Below, in pieces: positions 24,000-26,282 of a stretch of 26,282 nucleotides of DNA (the stretch's first letter is position 1; every line of letters begins with the position of its first letter). The notes beneath the pieces are model-generated. The model did not search any database. It worked only from the letters and a program-made list of their open reading frames with translations, and was not told where the DNA came from. Position numbers and translations under genes: made by a program. Source of the DNA: an uncultured Eubacteriales bacterium (GTDB lineage: Bacteria > Bacillota > Clostridia > Oscillospirales > Oscillospiraceae); assembly GCA_959602365.1 (NCBI GenBank), contig CAUGSS010000032.1:1-26282 (forward strand), in the 5' to 3' direction.

Positions 24000-24704
24000 T
24001 CAATTCTGTTCAACCCGTGACAGGGGCTCTTTCTGCCCCGCCTTTTTCCGGTACAGCCGCCAGCTCCGGTTGCGTTCGTCCTCTGTCCGCCGCTCTTCCT
24101 CGGTCATGTAGCGCCGGAACACCCGCTCCAGCAGGAAACTGCACATCAACATACCCACTGTGGGCAGGAAAAACAGGGTCCCCGGCCACAGCCAGACCGC
24201 CAACACACACCCTCCGGTCACAAGGCCGGTCAGCAGCGCCGCCGGCAAATGGGCAATCAGCAGCTTCAGCGTGTTCAGCGCCATCTCCCGCAGCCCCAGC
24301 CGAAACCGGGCAATATAGGCGGATAACCACAGGAAATAGATCACAGCAAAAGCAAATACGATCAGCACCAGCGCCCACAAATCGCCCCAGGGACTGCCCT
24401 GTGTCCCCAAGTGGTGCAGCAGCCCGATATCCAGCCACAACAGGATGGAAAAGGCCGCAAACACGGCGCTGGCAGGAAATGCCTGGCGAAAGTTGGCCCG
24501 AAAGGCGTGGAAAAAATCAAAAAATGCATTGCCCCGGCTGTGCCGGATGTCCTTGTAAACCACATCGTACCAGGCCGCCGTGCTGGCCCCCACCGTGACC
24601 ACCGGAATGCTGACGATAATCCACAGAAAGTTCACCAGCAGGACATCCAGTATTTTCCGCACAGCGATCATCAGCGGGCTCTGCGCTCCAAACAGTTGAT
24701 TCAT
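24000..24704 (-). CDS. YesL-family (DUF624) membrane protein
   Basis: 234 residues. The N-terminus MNQLFGAQSPLMIAVRKI is followed by VNFLWIIVSIPVVTVGASTA and YDVVYKDIRHSRGNAFFDFF, the hallmarks of DUF624/YesL, with about five membrane segments and a basic tail. YesL genes commonly sit with lplB/lplC-type sugar importers; the role is unclear, perhaps transporter assembly. The start at 24704 is preferred because GGGGGA stands 7 nt before it; the frame is open to 24758 but has no site there. It is the first gene of the importer operon. Confidence 0.85.
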   Translation of the reverse strand: MNQLFGAQSPLMIAVRKILDVLLVNFLWIIVSIPVVTVGASTAAWYDVVYKDIRHSRGNAFFDFFHAFRANFRQAFPASAVFAAFSILLWLDIGLLHHLGTQGSPWGDLWALVLIVFAFAVIYFLWLSAYIARFRLGLREMALNTLKLLIAHLPAALLTGLVTGGCVLAVWLWPGTLFFLPTVGMLMCSFLLERVFRRYMTEEERRTEDERNRSWRLYRKKAGQKEPLSRVEQN

Positions 24705-24773
24705 GCTCCATCCCCCTGTGCTCTCTGTCGTTATCTGCAAAATAACCATTTTTCTCATACTTTCTTGTCCCGT

Positions 24774-24803
24774 TTTATACCATTTTCACAGCAGCACTGT
24801 AAA
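24774..24803 (-). promoter_or_regulatory. Promoter of the sugar importer operon
   Basis: On the minus strand, TTTACA (24803-24798), 18-bp spacer, TATAAA (24779-24774), about 70 bases before the YesL start. A second TATAAT at about 24838-24843 lacks a partner -35. Confidence 0.5.
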
Positions 24804-25054
24804 ATACTTTTTAAAAATAGTCTGCATAACTCGCACATTATAGTACTTTTTTCCAGATCGCCGCTTTTTTCTTCTTTTCTGTCCTTATTTTTTCATTTCC
24901 ACTCTTTTTTTGTTTTTCTTTGCATCTTTCTCCGGATTCAAGCTCGAATCCTATGCCGCATCATAACCGGGACAAGATAGAATCCCCCGTTCTTTCCCTG
25001 TCCTTTCCTTTTACATGGATAAAATGTCCAAATTTCGTCTCTTGTTTTTGGGTA

Positions 25055-25090
25055 AATAAAAATCCGGTGCACAGTTCCCTGTGCACCGGA
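25055..25090 (-). terminator. Terminator of the LysR gene
   Basis: TCCGGTGCACAG (25063-25074) pairs with CTGTGCACCGGA (25079-25090). On the minus strand it is followed by TTTTTATTT. Confidence 0.85.
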
Positions 25091-25111
25091 CCGCAAAATA
25101 TCCCCCTGCCA

Positions 25112-26038
25112 TCAATGTATGCCCCGCTCCCGCAGTTCTGCCTCTGTACTCTCTTCAATCAAATAAAAGCGGCGGGACAGAAACGAGGCAAAATCCTCCG
25201 CCATACCGGAGAGATATCCATCCTTTAAATACACCAGTACAACGCATCCCTTTTCTGCGCAGTCCTCAATGGGGCGAAATACAATGCCCGGATTGTTTCC
25301 GTTGGTCAATGGGTTATGTTTGCCGATCATGGGAATGCAGAACACACCTCCCAATCCCTTGCGCGCAGCCTCAAACAACACATCCTTTTCATCCAGTTTC
25401 AACAGGGTGCATTTACATCCGCCCCGCTCCAGGATGGCCCGGGCGGTCTCATAGGTGCGGGCAATATTGCTGCAAAACAGAAATATCCCCTCCAGATCTT
25501 TCAATTTTACGGTTCTCTTCCGGGCCAGCGGATGTCCTTGGTTCAGCGCGACAAAATAGTTGGACTCCATCAGAACCCGGTTGGAAAACCGACTATCCTG
25601 AATATGTTCCAGACAGATTCCAAAATCCGCCTCTCCATTGACCAGCATGGAGCAGATCTGTTCCACGTCGCAGGTAGTCACGGACACCGGGCTGCCCTTG
25701 CCGGCCCCGGCATACTCCTCCGCCAGATTGCGCACCATTCCCAGCGCGGAGGCCACCCGAACCCGGTTGCTCTTGCGGTTTTGAATGGCTTTTGCCTTAG
25801 TGATCCCTTCGTTCAGCACAGCAAAGGCGCTGTTGACATGCTCCAGAAAGCAATTCCCGGCCTCTGTGAGCCGGATGCTGTTGCTGTGGCGCTCAAACAG
25901 CCGGACACCGATATCCCGCTCCAGCCGCCCAATGGAGGCGGACAGGGCGGGCTGGGATATGTACAGCGTTTTCGCCGCCCTGGTAATATTTTGAGCCTCG
26001 GCCGCTATTTTAAAATAGCGCAGCTGCTGCAGCTCCAT
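25112..26038 (-). CDS. LysR-family transcriptional regulator
   Basis: 308 residues, the usual size. The N-terminal winged helix-turn-helix is MELQQLRYFKIAAEAQNITR, then AAKTLYISQPALSASIGRLE and GVRLFERHSNSIRLTEAG. The remainder is a periplasmic-binding-protein-like effector domain. AGGAGG lies 10 nt before the ATG at 26038; the frame is open to 26170 but covers two GC-rich hairpins with no start site. It sits upstream of the importer operon, with a terminator between, and after the AraD-like gene. It may control either, but LysR regulators most often act on divergent genes and there is none here. Confidence 0.88.
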   Translation of the reverse strand: MELQQLRYFKIAAEAQNITRAAKTLYISQPALSASIGRLERDIGVRLFERHSNSIRLTEAGNCFLEHVNSAFAVLNEGITKAKAIQNRKSNRVRVASALGMVRNLAEEYAGAGKGSPVSVTTCDVEQICSMLVNGEADFGICLEHIQDSRFSNRVLMESNYFVALNQGHPLARKRTVKLKDLEGIFLFCSNIARTYETARAILERGGCKCTLLKLDEKDVLFEAARKGLGGVFCIPMIGKHNPLTNGNNPGIVFRPIEDCAEKGCVVLVYLKDGYLSGMAEDFASFLSRRFYLIEESTEAELRERGIH

Positions 26039-26077
26039 CGCTCTCTCCTCCTCTTTCCATCTGTCGCTCTTTCCGTT

Positions 26078-26124
26078 GGGCGGGCGCTTTCCGCCCGCCC
26101 CTGAGCTGCGGCCCCTGGCCGCAG
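26078..26124 (-). promoter_or_regulatory. Two GC-rich hairpins in the LysR leader
   Basis: GGGCGGGCG/CGCCCGCCC (26078-26100) and CTGCGGCC/GGCCGCAG (26106-26124) lie side by side in the 5' leader. Whether they control translation or end transcription from the right is not known. Confidence 0.4.
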
Positions 26125-26128
26125 CCTG

Positions 26129-26172
26129 TAAAAAATGGGACGCACGCACTGTGAATGCAATCCGTCCCATTT
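26129..26172 (-). terminator. Terminator of the AraD-like gene
   Basis: AAATGGGACG pairs with CGTCCCATTT. On the minus strand the stem is followed by a T-run. It lies 37 bases after the AraD-like stop. Confidence 0.75.
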
Positions 26173-26208
26173 CTCAGCTCAATTGTACCAGCTTTTACCG
26201 GGCCGGTC

Positions 26209-26282
26209 TTATTTACCCTGTCCGTAATAGGCGCCCGCGCCGTGCTTGCGGTAGTAGTGCTTGTCCTGGAGCTCCTGGGGGG
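26209..26282 (-). CDS. araD: L-ribulose-5-phosphate 4-epimerase (C-terminal end only)
   Basis: Only the last 23 codons are present: PQELQDKHYYRKHG, then AGAYYGQGK-stop. The pattern LQDKHYYRKHGAxAYYGQ is the end of AraD-type L-ribulose-5-phosphate 4-epimerases, which produce D-xylulose 5-phosphate in arabinose and ascorbate use. The short sequence limits certainty, but the match is distinctive. Its closeness to a sugar importer suggests a pentose or related sugar. Confidence 0.7.
   Translation of the reverse strand, partial: PQELQDKHYYRKHGAGAYYGQGK

Larger units (their letters stand above)
24705..25111. other. Upstream region of the importer operon
   Basis: This stretch of 407 bases holds the promoter at 24774-24803, a T-rich strand from about 24840 to 24925 with no gene, a small inverted repeat GGATTC/GAATCC at 24934-24951, and the LysR terminator at its right end. 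Small open frames in it have no ribosome binding site and no recognisable features. Confidence 0.6.

Noticed and set aside
24934..24951. Inverted repeat GGATTC...GAATCC as an operator
   Set aside because: It is short, far from the importer start and has no second copy; too weak to call.
1..26282. CRISPR array, tRNA or rRNA gene
   Set aside because: No regularly spaced repeats, cloverleaf sequences or rRNA-like segments were seen.

Overview
The window looks like the chromosome of a spore-forming, anaerobic, high-GC clostridial Firmicute, probably an Oscillospiraceae-type gut bacterium. The evidence is AGGAGG-type ribosome binding sites, a piece of the sporulation gene spoIIID, Lpl-type sugar ABC transporter genes, clostridial small mobile-element genes and ferredoxin-type flavoenzymes. 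The species cannot be fixed from the sequence alone.

Left part, 1 to about 4.3 kb: a flavoenzyme cluster. An Old Yellow Enzyme family gene runs off the left edge. It is followed by an HxlR-type regulator and, divergent from that, a two-gene translationally coupled operon: a 2x[4Fe-4S]/FAD flavoprotein of the fumarate-reductase type and a GltD/NfnB-like pyridine-nucleotide:FAD oxidoreductase. Two of the promoter regions share a 13-bp motif, which suggests joint control. The natural reading is a reductase system in which the GltD-like protein passes NAD(P)H electrons to the Fe-S flavoprotein; the substrate is unknown.

Middle, about 4.3 to 11.6 kb: mobile-element cargo. It holds an AAA/DUF4143 ATPase flanked by two diverged hairpin repeats, a truncated MobV relaxase, a DUF2786 gene, several very small ORFs, an excisionase-like HTH protein, an AlbA_2/HATPase regulator and a large serine recombinase. 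The recombinase ends exactly where the C-terminal half of spoIIID begins (11634-11780). An element has therefore inserted into spoIIID inside its HTH codons, as skin does in sigK. The 5' half of spoIIID is not in the window, so the left end of the element lies outside it or has been lost. This is the most interesting feature.

Right part, 11.8 to 26.3 kb: an ordinary chromosomal backbone of higher GC. On the minus strand are a YczE-like membrane protein, a MATE transporter and an O6-methylguanine-DNA methyltransferase. On the plus strand are polyphosphate kinase and a PfkA-family phosphofructokinase. Then, on the minus strand, comes a carbohydrate uptake operon, yesL - lplB-like - lplC-like - solute-binding lipoprotein, with an NHL-repeat protein after it, a LysR regulator upstream, and the 3' end of an AraD-like L-ribulose-5-phosphate 4-epimerase at the edge. 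The lplB-like permease carries an unusual duplicated membrane module at its N-terminus. No tRNA, rRNA or CRISPR array was seen.
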